DNA of 64,000 nucleotides from Olivibacter oleidegradans (GTDB lineage: Bacteria; Bacteroidota; Bacteroidia; Sphingobacteriales; Sphingobacteriaceae). Each line of letters opens with the position of its first letter. Positions within the stretch are counted from its first letter, which is position 1. Made by a program: the position numbers and the translations under genes. The notes under the pieces were generated by a model, which saw only the letters and a program-made list of their open reading frames with translations, ran no database searches and had not been told where the DNA came from. Below are positions 24,124 through 33,769 of this stretch, in pieces. The stretch lies in NCBI RefSeq assembly GCF_042432805.1, contig NZ_JBHLWO010000004.1, forward strand, positions 186,001 to 250,000. The letters run 5' to 3'.

Positions 24124-26199
24124 TCAGTTTCCTACTTTTAGTAGACTGGCATTGATAGCAACAACGACGGTACTCACGCTCATCAGAATAGCTCCAGCGG
24201 CTGGGCTCAAAAGAATTCCCTGTCCGTAAAGTACACCCGCAGCCAATGGTAGGGCGATAACATTGTATCCAGTGGCCCATATCAGGTTTTGGATCATTTT
24301 ACGATAGGTTGCCTTCCCGAAAAGGATGAGATTAGCAACGTCTTTTGGGTTGCTGTTTACTAATACGATACCTGCTGTCTCCGCAGCTATATCGGATCCT
24401 GACCCAACAGCGATACCAACATCGGCTTGAGCAAGTGCTGGTGCATCATTGACGCCGTCTCCCGTCATGGCTACATATTCACCTGTTTTTTGCAGCTCTT
24501 TTATTTTTTCCAGTTTTTGATGCGGTAAAACCTCCGCAAAGAAACTGTCCATATTCAGTTTACTGGCTACAGATGCAGCCACTTCTTTATTATCTCCTGT
24601 TAGCAAGATAGATTTAATATGGTGATCGTGTAATGTACGGATTGCATCAGCGGATTCGGGACGAACGGTGTCGGCCAATGCAATATAACCGATCGGCATT
24701 TCATCAAGCAGCACAAATACGACAGTAGACGCTTTATCGGTGTCCGGTTCGATCGGTAAATTCAGTTTATTTTCTTTAAGGTAACCCGGACTGACTACTT
24801 TTATATGCTGTCCCTCTACATCTGCCTCCACTCCTTTACCAGTGATAGCGTTGAAATTCTTTGTCTTCGGAATATCGATATTCAGATCTTTAACCTTTTG
24901 GATAATACCTGTAGCAATGGGATGTTCTGAATTTTGTTCTAAAGCCGAAGCAAATCGTAGTATTGCAAGCTCGTCTAGGCCGCTTTGATAACTAACCACC
25001 TTCGACACCTCAAACTTACCTACAGTGAGTGTTCCGGTCTTATCGAAAACCAGCGTAGTGATCTTACGGGCATTTTCAAAAGCTGTCCGATTTTTGATCA
25101 ACAAGCCATTCTTGGCAGACTGAGCAGTCGATTTGGCAACTACTAAGGGAACCGCCAACCCAAGGGCGTGGGGACAGCAGATGACAACCACGGCAACCAT
25201 ACGCTCGATGGAAAATGCCAGATCTTTCCCTCCAGCAAAATACCAATAGGAGAAGGTAAGGATTCCTATCACAATCGCTATCAAGGTAAGCCATCTGGCA
25301 GCAGTATTGGCCAGAAGCTGAGTTTTGGATTTTGAATTCTGCGCATCCTGAACTAGTTTGATCACTTGCGATAAATATGATTGCTCTGATCCATGAGCAA
25401 CTGAAATCCTGATGGCACCGTTTCCGTTGATGGATCCGGCAATTACCTCATCTCCTTTTCGTTTCTGCACGGGTTTCGACTCACCAGTAAGCATGCTCTC
25501 GTTTAAAGAACTTTCACCCTCTACTATGGTGCCATCGGCAGCGACTTTTTCCCCTGGCTTGATCAGTATGACATCGCCTGTTTTCAGATCGGCTGTTTTG
25601 ACTTCATTGACCAGACCCCCCGTTACCAAATGTGCTTCATCTGGCATCAGCTGTACAAGTAACTCAAGTTCTCTGGAAGCACCCGCAATAGATTTCATTT
25701 CGATCCAATGCCCTAGCAACATAATCAGGATCAAGGTTGAAAGCTCCCAGAAAAAATCCATCCCTGTCAACCCGAATACCGTTGCAACACTATATCCATA
25801 GGCTACGGTAATCGCAAAACCAATCAGGGTCATCATGCCCGGATCTTTGCTGCGCATTTCATCCGTCCATCCTCTAAGAAACGGCCATCCGCCGTAAAAA
25901 AACACCACCGTTGAAAGTATCGCCAAGACATATTGATCTCCCGGAAATTCGACATGAATACCTAGCCATTGCTGGATCATGGGAGACAGAAGGAGTACCG
26001 GAACGGTAAGTATAAGAACTACATAAAAGCGTTTTCGGAAATCGGCGATCATCATTGCATGATGATCGTTTCCTGCATGTTCCATGGGCGAATTATGTGT
26101 AGGATGTGTCCCGTTGCCGTGCTTTGGATGTGCTAGCTGACTATGGATATGATGGTGATCACTACTGTGTTTGCCTCCATGAGAATGAGAATGTTCCAT
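24124..26199 (-). CDS. copB: Copper-translocating P-type ATPase, CPH type (CopB-like)
   Basis: A 691-aa protein with a His-rich N terminus (residues 1-48, about 14 His) instead of an HMA domain. TGES at 238-241, the membrane metal site CPH at 342-344, DKTGT at 386-390 and GDGVND at 580-585 are all intact. CPH with a His-rich N terminus marks the P1B-3 subgroup, which exports copper or silver from the cytosol. It shares a transcript with the multicopper oxidase and contrasts with the decayed ATPase downstream. Confidence 0.93.
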   Translation of the reverse strand: MEHSHSHGGKHSSDHHHIHSQLAHPKHGNGTHPTHNSPMEHAGNDHHAMMIADFRKRFYVVLILTVPVLLLSPMIQQWLGIHVEFPGDQYVLAILSTVVFFYGGWPFLRGWTDEMRSKDPGMMTLIGFAITVAYGYSVATVFGLTGMDFFWELSTLILIMLLGHWIEMKSIAGASRELELLVQLMPDEAHLVTGGLVNEVKTADLKTGDVILIKPGEKVAADGTIVEGESSLNESMLTGESKPVQKRKGDEVIAGSINGNGAIRISVAHGSEQSYLSQVIKLVQDAQNSKSKTQLLANTAARWLTLIAIVIGILTFSYWYFAGGKDLAFSIERMVAVVVICCPHALGLAVPLVVAKSTAQSAKNGLLIKNRTAFENARKITTLVFDKTGTLTVGKFEVSKVVSYQSGLDELAILRFASALEQNSEHPIATGIIQKVKDLNIDIPKTKNFNAITGKGVEADVEGQHIKVVSPGYLKENKLNLPIEPDTDKASTVVFVLLDEMPIGYIALADTVRPESADAIRTLHDHHIKSILLTGDNKEVAASVASKLNMDSFFAEVLPHQKLEKIKELQKTGEYVAMTGDGVNDAPALAQADVGIAVGSGSDIAAETAGIVLVNSNPKDVANLILFGKATYRKMIQNLIWATGYNVIALPLAAGVLYGQGILLSPAAGAILMSVSTVVVAINASLLKVGN

Positions 26200-26226
26200 A
26201 ACTGTATTGTTTACTCGGTTTATACT

Positions 26227-26703
26227 TTACAATTTAGCATCGATCTTGTTTCTTAATTCCTTCGACCAGTTGATCAGAAGTGCGACTTCCTCTTTCGTTA
26301 GCCTCGCATCCCTATGGATAAGAGTATACGTCTTTAGAGGCATCGTCCGGTCCTTTAATTGGCTCTCGATTGACCGAAGCTTATTGTATCGTTTCTTTAT
26401 TGGATATGATCCGAATTCGTCAAAATTAAGTTCCTCTTTTCCATGGATAATGTGGTTTTCCATAAACCTAGCAAAAGGCTGTATGTTACTATACCATGGA
26501 TACTCCGTACGATTGCTATGGCAGTCAAAGCACGCCTTTTTTAACACAGCGTTTACCGGTTGTGGGACTGTATATATATGAGTAATAGCATTTGTCCCTG
26601 CCGATCCGGTGTTTCTTTTCTCTCTTGGAATCAGTTGTATCAGTAACATCGCAAACAAAAGGAAAATCCCGATCACTAACACCAGTCTTCTTAACGTATT
26701 CAT
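26227..26703 (-). CDS. Haem-binding-domain protein
   Basis: A 158-aa protein with an N-terminal membrane anchor (LVLVIGIFLLFAMLLIQLI) and a c-type haem site CFDCH, followed by SNRTEYPWYSNIQPFARFMENHIIHGKEELNFDEF. These are typical of the Haem_bd family. It is probably a periplasmic electron carrier or sensor. It lies between the RND adaptor and the ATPase, on the same strand, suggesting a link between respiration and copper export. Direct partner unknown. Confidence 0.85.
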   Translation of the reverse strand: MNTLRRLVLVIGIFLLFAMLLIQLIPREKRNTGSAGTNAITHIYTVPQPVNAVLKKACFDCHSNRTEYPWYSNIQPFARFMENHIIHGKEELNFDEFGSYPIKKRYNKLRSIESQLKDRTMPLKTYTLIHRDARLTKEEVALLINWSKELRNKIDAKL

Positions 26704-26781
26704 AAGAACGTTTATTTAAAATTAAATAATTTAACAAAAATTTACTACTTTTTTGTCTCTTAATGAATATCATTCAGGAAG

Positions 26782-27990
26782 CTAAACGTCTTGTAAAGGA
26801 TGTTTCCCTTTTTTCAAGACATACTCGCTATAGAGTAAATAGGCACCGGTGACTACCACTGTGTCGCCTACTTTCAAACCTGATCTGATTTCAACTTGTT
26901 CAAAGGATTCTAGCCCTGTGGTCACTTTTCTCGGTTCAAAGCGCTCATTATCCAGCGCAATCCACACATGTTGGGTATCTCCATCATTGATAACGGCATT
27001 TATGGGAATCGACAAGTATTCGGACGACGACTTTTTGGATAGCATGATATTAGCCTGCATCCCGGGTTGCCAACGGTTGTCCAGATTGGGGATACTTCCA
27101 CGAATCTGCAAAATCTGTTCGTTGCTCGCCAGGTTAGGTGTTATAAACTCAACGGTCATGTCTTGCGGATCATTTTCCCAGCCAGCAACCATTACTTTCA
27201 ATGTTTGACCTTCCTTTATTTGGCCAATTTCGGAAGGATATACGTCTGCCTCGACCCACAAACGCTGGTAGCTTTCTAATTGTAGTAAGGTGGCACCTTC
27301 TGATACATACTGGCCTTCGGTAATAGAAATCTCAGAAACTTTGCCGCTTTGCGGCGCATAATACGTAATGTAAGGATTTGTTCTTTTTGTATCTGCCAGG
27401 TGTTTGATTTGCGTATCGGATTGGCCATATAGAATCAGTTTCTGTTTGGACGCTTTATGAATATCCTGAAATCTCCTGTCGTTATTGAACTGCGCGGATT
27501 GTGCAAGCGCCATCAGGTATTCTTCTTGCAAGGTCAACAATTCTTCTGAGTAAATTTTATAAATGGCCTGCCCTTTTCCTACTGATACGCCGGTCTCTTT
27601 TACATATAGTTCTTCGATCCTTCCGGCAACCCTGCTGCTAATAAACGTCGTCTGTTCCGGATTGACAACAAGTTTTCCATTTAAATAACTATTGTCTTCA
27701 AATCCTTCGGTTCCGATTATAGCTGTTGTGATGTTAGCCAATGCCTGTTGATCCTTACTCAGAGTCAGACCTTTGTCTTTGTTGTTTTTATTGAAGGGGA
27801 CAAGATCCATACCACAGATGGGACAAGTCCCTGGTTTATTCTGAACGATCTGTGGATGCATCGGACAGGTAAACGTTTTAAGCGAAGCATTCCCTTTCGC
27901 ACCCTTCTCTTTCTCCGAACATGCGGCAATGATAATGGACGGCGACACGACCGTGAACAATACCGTCTTTAAAAAGGTTTCTCTTTTCAT
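26782..27990 (-). CDS. RND efflux periplasmic adaptor with heavy-metal-binding domain (CusB-like)
   Basis: A 402-aa lipoprotein (IAAC, Cys 24). A heavy-metal-binding domain is at residues 39-66 (TFTCPMHPQIVQ, TCPICGMDLVPF). Membrane-fusion-protein features follow: VVNPEQTTFISSRVAGRIEELYVKETG, KVSEISITEGQYVSEG, and the beta-barrel and membrane-proximal domains to the end. CusB-type adaptors bind Cu(I)/Ag(I) and hand it to CusA. It starts 2 bp after the stop of a second adaptor. Confidence 0.9.
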   Translation of the reverse strand: MKRETFLKTVLFTVVSPSIIIAACSEKEKGAKGNASLKTFTCPMHPQIVQNKPGTCPICGMDLVPFNKNNKDKGLTLSKDQQALANITTAIIGTEGFEDNSYLNGKLVVNPEQTTFISSRVAGRIEELYVKETGVSVGKGQAIYKIYSEELLTLQEEYLMALAQSAQFNNDRRFQDIHKASKQKLILYGQSDTQIKHLADTKRTNPYITYYAPQSGKVSEISITEGQYVSEGATLLQLESYQRLWVEADVYPSEIGQIKEGQTLKVMVAGWENDPQDMTVEFITPNLASNEQILQIRGSIPNLDNRWQPGMQANIMLSKKSSSEYLSIPINAVINDGDTQHVWIALDNERFEPRKVTTGLESFEQVEIRSGLKVGDTVVVTGAYLLYSEYVLKKGKHPLQDV

Positions 27991-27992
27991 AA

Positions 27993-29219
27993 TTAGCTGT
28001 CTTTTTGCGTGATGATGAAACTTTCACTATCTACCAAATAATAGGCATTTTCCGCAACGGACCATTCGCCGATATTATTTAATATTTGAACTTGTCCATT
28101 GACTGTAACACCACTTTTAACTTCAGTAGGTACAAAAACGCTCCCCTGTTTTTTGAATACAATTGATCGGCTACCCAATTTTAATACCGCCTGCTTCGGA
28201 AGCCACCAACCGCTTGTGATCGTTGTTGGGATTTTTCCACGTAGTAACTCACCAACCCGGAGATTCGTGGTTGCCCCATAAACCCTCGCCAGCGTGAAAT
28301 TTTCCCCTGCCCTGTAGGTAGGTTCGAGTAGCTCAACCCTATCCAAATAACTTTTGCCCGGGTTTGCTGTGCTATTGTAGAGTATTCTTGCATTTAATTT
28401 GACCATGGTAGCCAGTTGAGGAGCGATGGAAAACTCTGCGATCAGATCCCTGTTGGTATAAATATTGAACAATCCTTGGCCCACGCTGATATACTGCCCT
28501 TCCCGTAGTATCAGTGGGGTAGTAGTCGCAGTGGTTGGAGTGCTTGTTGCGTTGCCTAGAGACATGGAATTCCCTCTCGACATCCCCTCCATACCGCCAT
28601 CTATGCTAGGAGCCAGAGCTGCCGCTGTAACCGGAGCTGGGGATGTGCCTTTTTCCAAGATGTAGCCATCCGCTGGACTATAGATGGACACCCGATAGTC
28701 CGGTTGACCTTTCTGTAATATGCTATTAATCTGCTGCTGCGTTAACCCAAGAAAGCGAAGTTTGTTGATTGCCTTGTTGTATAACTGTTCGTTGGTCATT
28801 TTATTTCCCTTCAGCAGTAATAACTCCCGCTGTGCTGAAACCAGTTCAGGAGAATATATTTGCATGATCAGTTGGCCACGCCTGACAGGCTGATAGTTAT
28901 ATTTTATATACAGTTTTTCAATTCTTCCTCCAACACGAGAGCTGATCGATGTATTATTTCTGGTATCCAACGTTACTTTACCGGGAACTTCAACCATCAA
29001 AACCTGTATACCGCTATCGGCCTTAGTAGTCGATATACTGGTTTTAATCTGTTCATTTACCGGTTTCAATAACGATTGAAGACTAGCATCTACTGGGGAC
29101 TTTCCGTGCTGTTCATGCCCCTTACTCGGAACCTGATCGGGTTTTTCCTGCCGACAACTAATGATCAGAGCCGTCAAGTAAAAAAGCACTATACGCTTAT
29201 TTATAAAGTTCTTTCTCAT
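27993..29219 (-). CDS. Second RND efflux periplasmic adaptor (CusB-like)
   Basis: A 408-aa lipoprotein (LIISC). It has the adaptor core (VEVPGKVTLDTRNNTSISSRVGGRIEKLYIKYNYQPVRRGQLIMQIYSPEL) and a hairpin with lipoyl repeats, but no TCPMHP domain. There is a Gly/Ser/Thr/Met-rich insert near the middle (GGMEGMSRGNSMSLGNATST). It overlaps the TolC-like gene by 23 bp. Two different adaptors for one pump is uncommon; a mixed hexamer or two assemblies are possible. Confidence 0.88.
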   Translation of the reverse strand: MRKNFINKRIVLFYLTALIISCRQEKPDQVPSKGHEQHGKSPVDASLQSLLKPVNEQIKTSISTTKADSGIQVLMVEVPGKVTLDTRNNTSISSRVGGRIEKLYIKYNYQPVRRGQLIMQIYSPELVSAQRELLLLKGNKMTNEQLYNKAINKLRFLGLTQQQINSILQKGQPDYRVSIYSPADGYILEKGTSPAPVTAAALAPSIDGGMEGMSRGNSMSLGNATSTPTTATTTPLILREGQYISVGQGLFNIYTNRDLIAEFSIAPQLATMVKLNARILYNSTANPGKSYLDRVELLEPTYRAGENFTLARVYGATTNLRVGELLRGKIPTTITSGWWLPKQAVLKLGSRSIVFKKQGSVFVPTEVKSGVTVNGQVQILNNIGEWSVAENAYYLVDSESFIITQKDS

Positions 29220-30447
29220 AATCTACAATCATTTTGTATAGTTTAAGCTTTTCGTCCAATAACGAATTTCTCATCATAGTTACCGCTTCCCAGTCATTGA
29301 TTACCACGGTGAGCTCCTGTTTATTTTCTTGGTAGGCTTGAAAATTTGCATCAAGTGCGCGGTTCAGTGACGGAATTACTTTTTCCTCGATAGCGCTGAT
29401 CTGTTTCTGCATATTTAGTATTTCGTACTGCATCCCATATAGCATACCTTGACTCTCCACCAACATGCCGGTTCTTTCTTTTTGCATTGCCTGTACGTTC
29501 AGCTCCATCGCTTTTACCTCGTTCTTGTACATCTTACTGCTCCAGGGAGCTATTGGTATACTTACCATTCCCATTATACTATAAGCGTTCGGCATCATTT
29601 TTCCCAACGGGGACATATGGTCAAAGCGGATTTTAAAATCCGGTTTTGACTCCTTTTTCATGGATTGTATGTTCAGTTGCATGCTTTCGATATCGGCATC
29701 CATCTTTGTAATATCTTTTCTTCTTGTAGCCAGAATGGAAGTGTCCAAACTTGCTTGAGGTGTAAATTCCGGAGAAAAAGTTGTGTCAACTGTGAACAAG
29801 GTATTCCCCGGCTGGTTCATTAAGCTATTGAGCCATGCACGGGCTTTGGCAATTTCCCCTTCTTGCATGCGGATCATATTCTCAGTGTCCTCTATGCGCG
29901 CATCTGCTTTAAAGACGCTACCTAGGGAAGATCGGTTATATTCGTAGCGAATCCCTTCTATTTCCTTCATGGTTTTCATCAGAACCACATTTTCTCTGAG
30001 TATATGGATGCGCTTTTCGGCAACTAACCAGCTATAATAAAGCATTTTGGCTTGTGCTTTCAGTTCATTGAGCTTGACCTTTCTTGATTCCATTTCCGAT
30101 TTTCCCTGTGAGGCAATAAAATCCCGTTTTCCCCTTAGTTTTGATGGATTCGGAATATCCTGTTCAAATTGCAGCATAAGCGATCCTTTATCGCTATCCG
30201 ACATAATTTCTTGTCCCGGATATGGTGTCATAAACGTTCCTACACCAACCATTGGAGCCATCCACGAAGTGGCCGCTTTTGCGCTATACTGAAATCCTTC
30301 CGCTTTCAACGAATAAGATTTCAGTTGCTCATTTTGCTCATCAATGCGTTTTAGTATAGTATCTAACTGTAACACAGATGTGTCTTGCCCGTAAGTGAAA
30401 ACAGGATATAAAACGAGGATAAATAGTAATTTCTTAATGGTTTGCAT
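29197..30447 (-). CDS. TolC-family outer-membrane channel (CusC-like)
   Basis: A 416-aa protein with a signal peptide ending FTYGQ and long amphipathic helices arranged as two repeats, typical of outer-membrane efflux proteins. It is rich in Met in the second half (MQLNIQSMKKE, HMSPLGKMMPNAYSIMGMV, MLYGMQYEILNMQKQ), as in copper-linked channels. It overlaps both the pump gene (14 bp) and the adaptor gene (23 bp), so the tripartite system is translated from one mRNA. Confidence 0.9.
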   Translation of the reverse strand: MQTIKKLLFILVLYPVFTYGQDTSVLQLDTILKRIDEQNEQLKSYSLKAEGFQYSAKAATSWMAPMVGVGTFMTPYPGQEIMSDSDKGSLMLQFEQDIPNPSKLRGKRDFIASQGKSEMESRKVKLNELKAQAKMLYYSWLVAEKRIHILRENVVLMKTMKEIEGIRYEYNRSSLGSVFKADARIEDTENMIRMQEGEIAKARAWLNSLMNQPGNTLFTVDTTFSPEFTPQASLDTSILATRRKDITKMDADIESMQLNIQSMKKESKPDFKIRFDHMSPLGKMMPNAYSIMGMVSIPIAPWSSKMYKNEVKAMELNVQAMQKERTGMLVESQGMLYGMQYEILNMQKQISAIEEKVIPSLNRALDANFQAYQENKQELTVVINDWEAVTMMRNSLLDEKLKLYKMIVDYEKELYK

Positions 30448-32368
30448 CGTATATTTCTAATTTTCCGTATTTACGTAATTCATATTCTTTTGTCATCAGA
30501 AATATCAACGGAGTGACTAATAGGATGTGCGTAGAAGATGTTAGAACACCTCCAATCATCGGAAGTACAATAGGTTGCATGACATCGATCCCTACACCAT
30601 TTGCCCATAATACCGGCACCAAACCGAACAAAGCGACACTTACCGTCATCAATTTTGGTCTGAGGCGTTTAGCGGCACCATGTATTACATATTCCCTTAA
30701 ATCTTCTTTGGTTATGGTATCGCTACTGTTTCCTTTCAGTTTGACCAATTGTTGCATGGCATCGTTAAGATAAATGACCATGACAATACCTGTTTCTACT
30801 GCAATTCCGAACAGAGCTATAAATCCTACTGCCACGGCTACGGACAGATTGACTCCCCAGAAGTAAATCATATAAGCGCCACCTATCAGCGCGAATGGTA
30901 TCGTCACAAGGCTTAAAAACGCTTCCCGCAGAGAATGAAAGGCAAAATATAAGGCGAAAAATATAATCACGAACACGATGGGTGCAATCCATAACAGTGT
31001 TTGCTGCCCTCTGATCAAATTTTCGTACTGCCCGCTCCACTCTAAGAAATAACCGTCCGGCATTAACCCCTTGCTGCCGTTGATCTTGTCAATAGCTTCT
31101 TTAACCGTACTTCCCAGATCCCTGTCACGAACATTGAACATGACAGCACCTCGCAGTAGCGCATTATCTGACGTGATCATAGGAGGACCTGTTTCAAACT
31201 TGACGTTGGCAACAGAGCTTAATGGAACTTCTCCGAATGATGGACTCTTAAGAGGAATTCTTTCGATTTTTGTGATGCTGTTTCTATAATCCTGACTTAG
31301 CCTCACGTTTATGCTGAATCTCCGACGGCCTTCGATGGTCTGTCCTATGGGTGCACCTCCTAAGGCCGATTCAACGGTTTGATTCACATCATCGACGGTT
31401 AAACCATAACGGGATAATGCTGATCGGTCAATATCTATATTTAAGTATTTTCCACCTGTAATAGGCTCTACGTATAAATCCTGCACACCCCGAATCCCTT
31501 CCAGAACGTTTTTGACACGTTCAGAGACCGATGCTATGCTGTCCAATTGCTGTCCATAAACTTTAATCCCCACATCGGTACGGATACCCGTTGCCAACAT
31601 ATTAATCCGATTGATAATGGGTTGTGTCCAGCCATTCACCACCCCCGGAATCTGAAGCTTTTTATCCAATTCGTCGATGATATCCTGCTTCGTTATGCCT
31701 TCTCTCCATTGACTTTTAGGCTTGAGCATAATAATGGTTTCGATCATACTGATAGGGGAGTTATCCGTTGAAGTACTTGCCCTACCGGCCTTACCGAGCA
31801 CCTTTTCTACTTCCGGAACACTTTTAATGATTTTGTCTTGGACCTGTAAAATGCGCTTCGCTTCACTGTTGCTTATATCTGGAAGCGTAACCGGCATGAA
31901 GAGAATGCTTTGTTCATCCAAAGGGGGCATAAACTCGGTACCTAAGTTTTTAAGTAAAGGAATAGTTATTAAAAGAGCGATTACATTAATGGCTATAGTC
32001 GTTTTCCTCCATTTTAATACTTTCCGGATAATCGGCTCATAGATTCTGCTGAGAAAACGGTTGACAGGGTTTGCGTCATCTGACTTGACCTTCCCTTTCA
32101 TAAAAAAGGATATCAACACAGGGGCCAGAGTAATAACCAAAAATGCATCAACAATCATAATGAAGGTTTTGGTATAAGCTAAAGGATGAAACAGTTTTCC
32201 TTCCTGTCCAGTCAACATAAAAACCGGCAAAAATGAGGTTATAATGATAACGGTTGCAAAAAAGACGCCCCGGCTTACCTGTTTGCTACTTTTTTCAATG
32301 ACCTTTATTCTTTCTTCATCAGAAATCCATTGAGGCGATCTTTTGAATATATTTTTAAATTTCTTCAT
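30434..32368 (-). CDS. cusA: CusA/CzcA-type RND pump, C-terminal part (split gene)
   Basis: 644 aa from the ATG at 32368. It opens with KFKNIFKRSPQWISDEERIKVIEKSSKQVSRGVFFATVIIITSFLPVF (cytoplasmic linker and membrane helix), continues through the second periplasmic porter half (LGTEFMPPLDEQSILFMPVTLPDISN) and ends with the last membrane block. With the upstream frame it makes a pump of about 1076 aa, close to the usual length. It is offset by one base (+1) from the upstream frame; TAA, one T, then ATG. Whether two chains assemble or the gene is broken cannot be told from sequence. Confidence 0.85.
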   Translation of the reverse strand: MKKFKNIFKRSPQWISDEERIKVIEKSSKQVSRGVFFATVIIITSFLPVFMLTGQEGKLFHPLAYTKTFIMIVDAFLVITLAPVLISFFMKGKVKSDDANPVNRFLSRIYEPIIRKVLKWRKTTIAINVIALLITIPLLKNLGTEFMPPLDEQSILFMPVTLPDISNSEAKRILQVQDKIIKSVPEVEKVLGKAGRASTSTDNSPISMIETIIMLKPKSQWREGITKQDIIDELDKKLQIPGVVNGWTQPIINRINMLATGIRTDVGIKVYGQQLDSIASVSERVKNVLEGIRGVQDLYVEPITGGKYLNIDIDRSALSRYGLTVDDVNQTVESALGGAPIGQTIEGRRRFSINVRLSQDYRNSITKIERIPLKSPSFGEVPLSSVANVKFETGPPMITSDNALLRGAVMFNVRDRDLGSTVKEAIDKINGSKGLMPDGYFLEWSGQYENLIRGQQTLLWIAPIVFVIIFFALYFAFHSLREAFLSLVTIPFALIGGAYMIYFWGVNLSVAVAVGFIALFGIAVETGIVMVIYLNDAMQQLVKLKGNSSDTITKEDLREYVIHGAAKRLRPKLMTVSVALFGLVPVLWANGVGIDVMQPIVLPMIGGVLTSSTHILLVTPLIFLMTKEYELRKYGKLEIYDANH

Positions 32369-32369
32369 A

Positions 32370-33668
32370 TTATATTTCGCTGGACTTTTTATTGGATGAT
32401 TCCCACTGCTCGTATCGCTCTGACAGATGTTTATACGCATTTTCGCTCATGATAATACCATTATCTACGATGACACCTATAGCGAGCGCGATACCGGTCA
32501 ATGACATGATATTCGATGAAATTCCAAACGCGTTAAGTAATATAAAACTGACGGCCAATGTGATGGGTATCTGGATAATGATACTGAGAGCACTTCTCCA
32601 ATGGAAAAGGAAGATGATAACCACAATGGAAACAACGATCATCTCCTCTATCAAGGTACGTTTAATTGATTCGACCGACTCCTTTATCAATTCTCCACGG
32701 TCATACACAATGTCAAATTTGACCCCTTCAGGGAGTCCTTTTGCAACTTCCTTCATTTTCAGCTTGATACGATCTATCACTTCAGCGGCATTCTCGCCGT
32801 AACGCATAACAACAATTCCACCTACACGCTCGCCCTCCCCATCTTGATCGAAAATGCCCAACCGTGCCTCGCCGGTCATCTGGACGGTGCCTATGTCCGA
32901 TATTTTGATGGGATTTCCGTTTTGGTTGGCAACCGGTATATTTTCGATTTCTTCTATAGATTGTAGATAACCGCTTGTTTTAATAATGTAGCCGATGTCG
33001 CTCATTTCAAATTTTCGCCCTCCGCTTTCGTTATTGTTCGTTCGCACGGCGTTGATAACATCAGGTACAGATAATTTATAATAGAGAAGTCTGTTCGGAT
33101 CAACGGTAACTTGGTATTGCTTTTGAAAACCACCGAAAGAAGCTATCTCACTTACTCCTTGAACATTTTGCAAAGCAAACTTAATGTACCAGTCCTGTAC
33201 AGCTCGCTGTTCTCCAAGATCTAGTTTGGGTGCATCTAAGGTATACCATAAAATATGTCCAACTCCCGTTCCATCCGGACCGAGCTGTGGGGTTGCGCCT
33301 GTTGGCAAGGTACTGGAAACAGTACTTAGCCGTTCCAATACACGTTCACGCGCCCAGTAGATATCGACATCGTCGTCAAAAATGACATAAATAAAGCTCA
33401 TACCGAACATTGAGCTTCCTCGAACGTATTTTATGCGGGGTAATCCCTGTAGGTTTGTAACCAAGGGATAAGTGATCTGGTCCTCGATCAATTGTGGTGC
33501 CCTTCCCATCCATTCGGTAAATACGATCACCTGATTTTCAGACAGATCAGGAATGGCATCGATGGGATTCTTCTTTACCGATATTACTCCCCAGACAAAT
33601 ATGCCCAGGCTTAACATCAGTACGATAAAACGGTTACGTAACGACCACTCGATAACTTTATGTACCAT
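32370..33668 (-). CDS. cusA: CusA/CzcA-type RND pump, N-terminal part (split gene)
   Basis: 432 aa. It has the first transmembrane helix, the porter domain with the CusA signatures (KKNPIDAIPDLSENQVIVFTEW, YVRGSSMFGMSFIYVIFDDDVDIYWARERVLERLS), and the membrane block ending SLTGIALAIGVIVDNGIIMSENAYKHLSERYEQWE. The frame stops there, in the cytoplasmic loop where the family normally runs on. Removing one A from ATATAATATG would restore a single frame. The N half matches copper-type rather than drug-type RND pumps. Confidence 0.85.
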   Translation of the reverse strand: MVHKVIEWSLRNRFIVLMLSLGIFVWGVISVKKNPIDAIPDLSENQVIVFTEWMGRAPQLIEDQITYPLVTNLQGLPRIKYVRGSSMFGMSFIYVIFDDDVDIYWARERVLERLSTVSSTLPTGATPQLGPDGTGVGHILWYTLDAPKLDLGEQRAVQDWYIKFALQNVQGVSEIASFGGFQKQYQVTVDPNRLLYYKLSVPDVINAVRTNNNESGGRKFEMSDIGYIIKTSGYLQSIEEIENIPVANQNGNPIKISDIGTVQMTGEARLGIFDQDGEGERVGGIVVMRYGENAAEVIDRIKLKMKEVAKGLPEGVKFDIVYDRGELIKESVESIKRTLIEEMIVVSIVVIIFLFHWRSALSIIIQIPITLAVSFILLNAFGISSNIMSLTGIALAIGVIVDNGIIMSENAYKHLSERYEQWESSNKKSSEI

Positions 33669-33741
33669 ATCGATAAAGTAATTTTGCTGTAAAAACTAAT
33701 TGATGGTTTAATTTGTAGTAACGGAGCAGCCTGAAAAGTAA

Positions 33742-33760
33742 CCCGTGACTACGTCACGGG
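33742..33760. other. Short hairpin between DUF3347 and cusA
   Basis: CCCGTGAC and complement (33742-33749, 33753-33760) with a 3-nt loop. It lies between the DUF3347 stop and the pump start. No U-run follows, so it may be a weak attenuator or an mRNA-processing hairpin that tunes downstream expression. Confidence 0.35.
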
Positions 33761-33769
33761 CGAAATAAA

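Noticed and set aside
32370..32440. Programmed frameshifting in cusA
   Set aside because: The required shift is +1, and I see no strong +1 slippery site. The T-AAA-AAG run upstream suits a -1 shift only weakly. It is kept only as a remote option.
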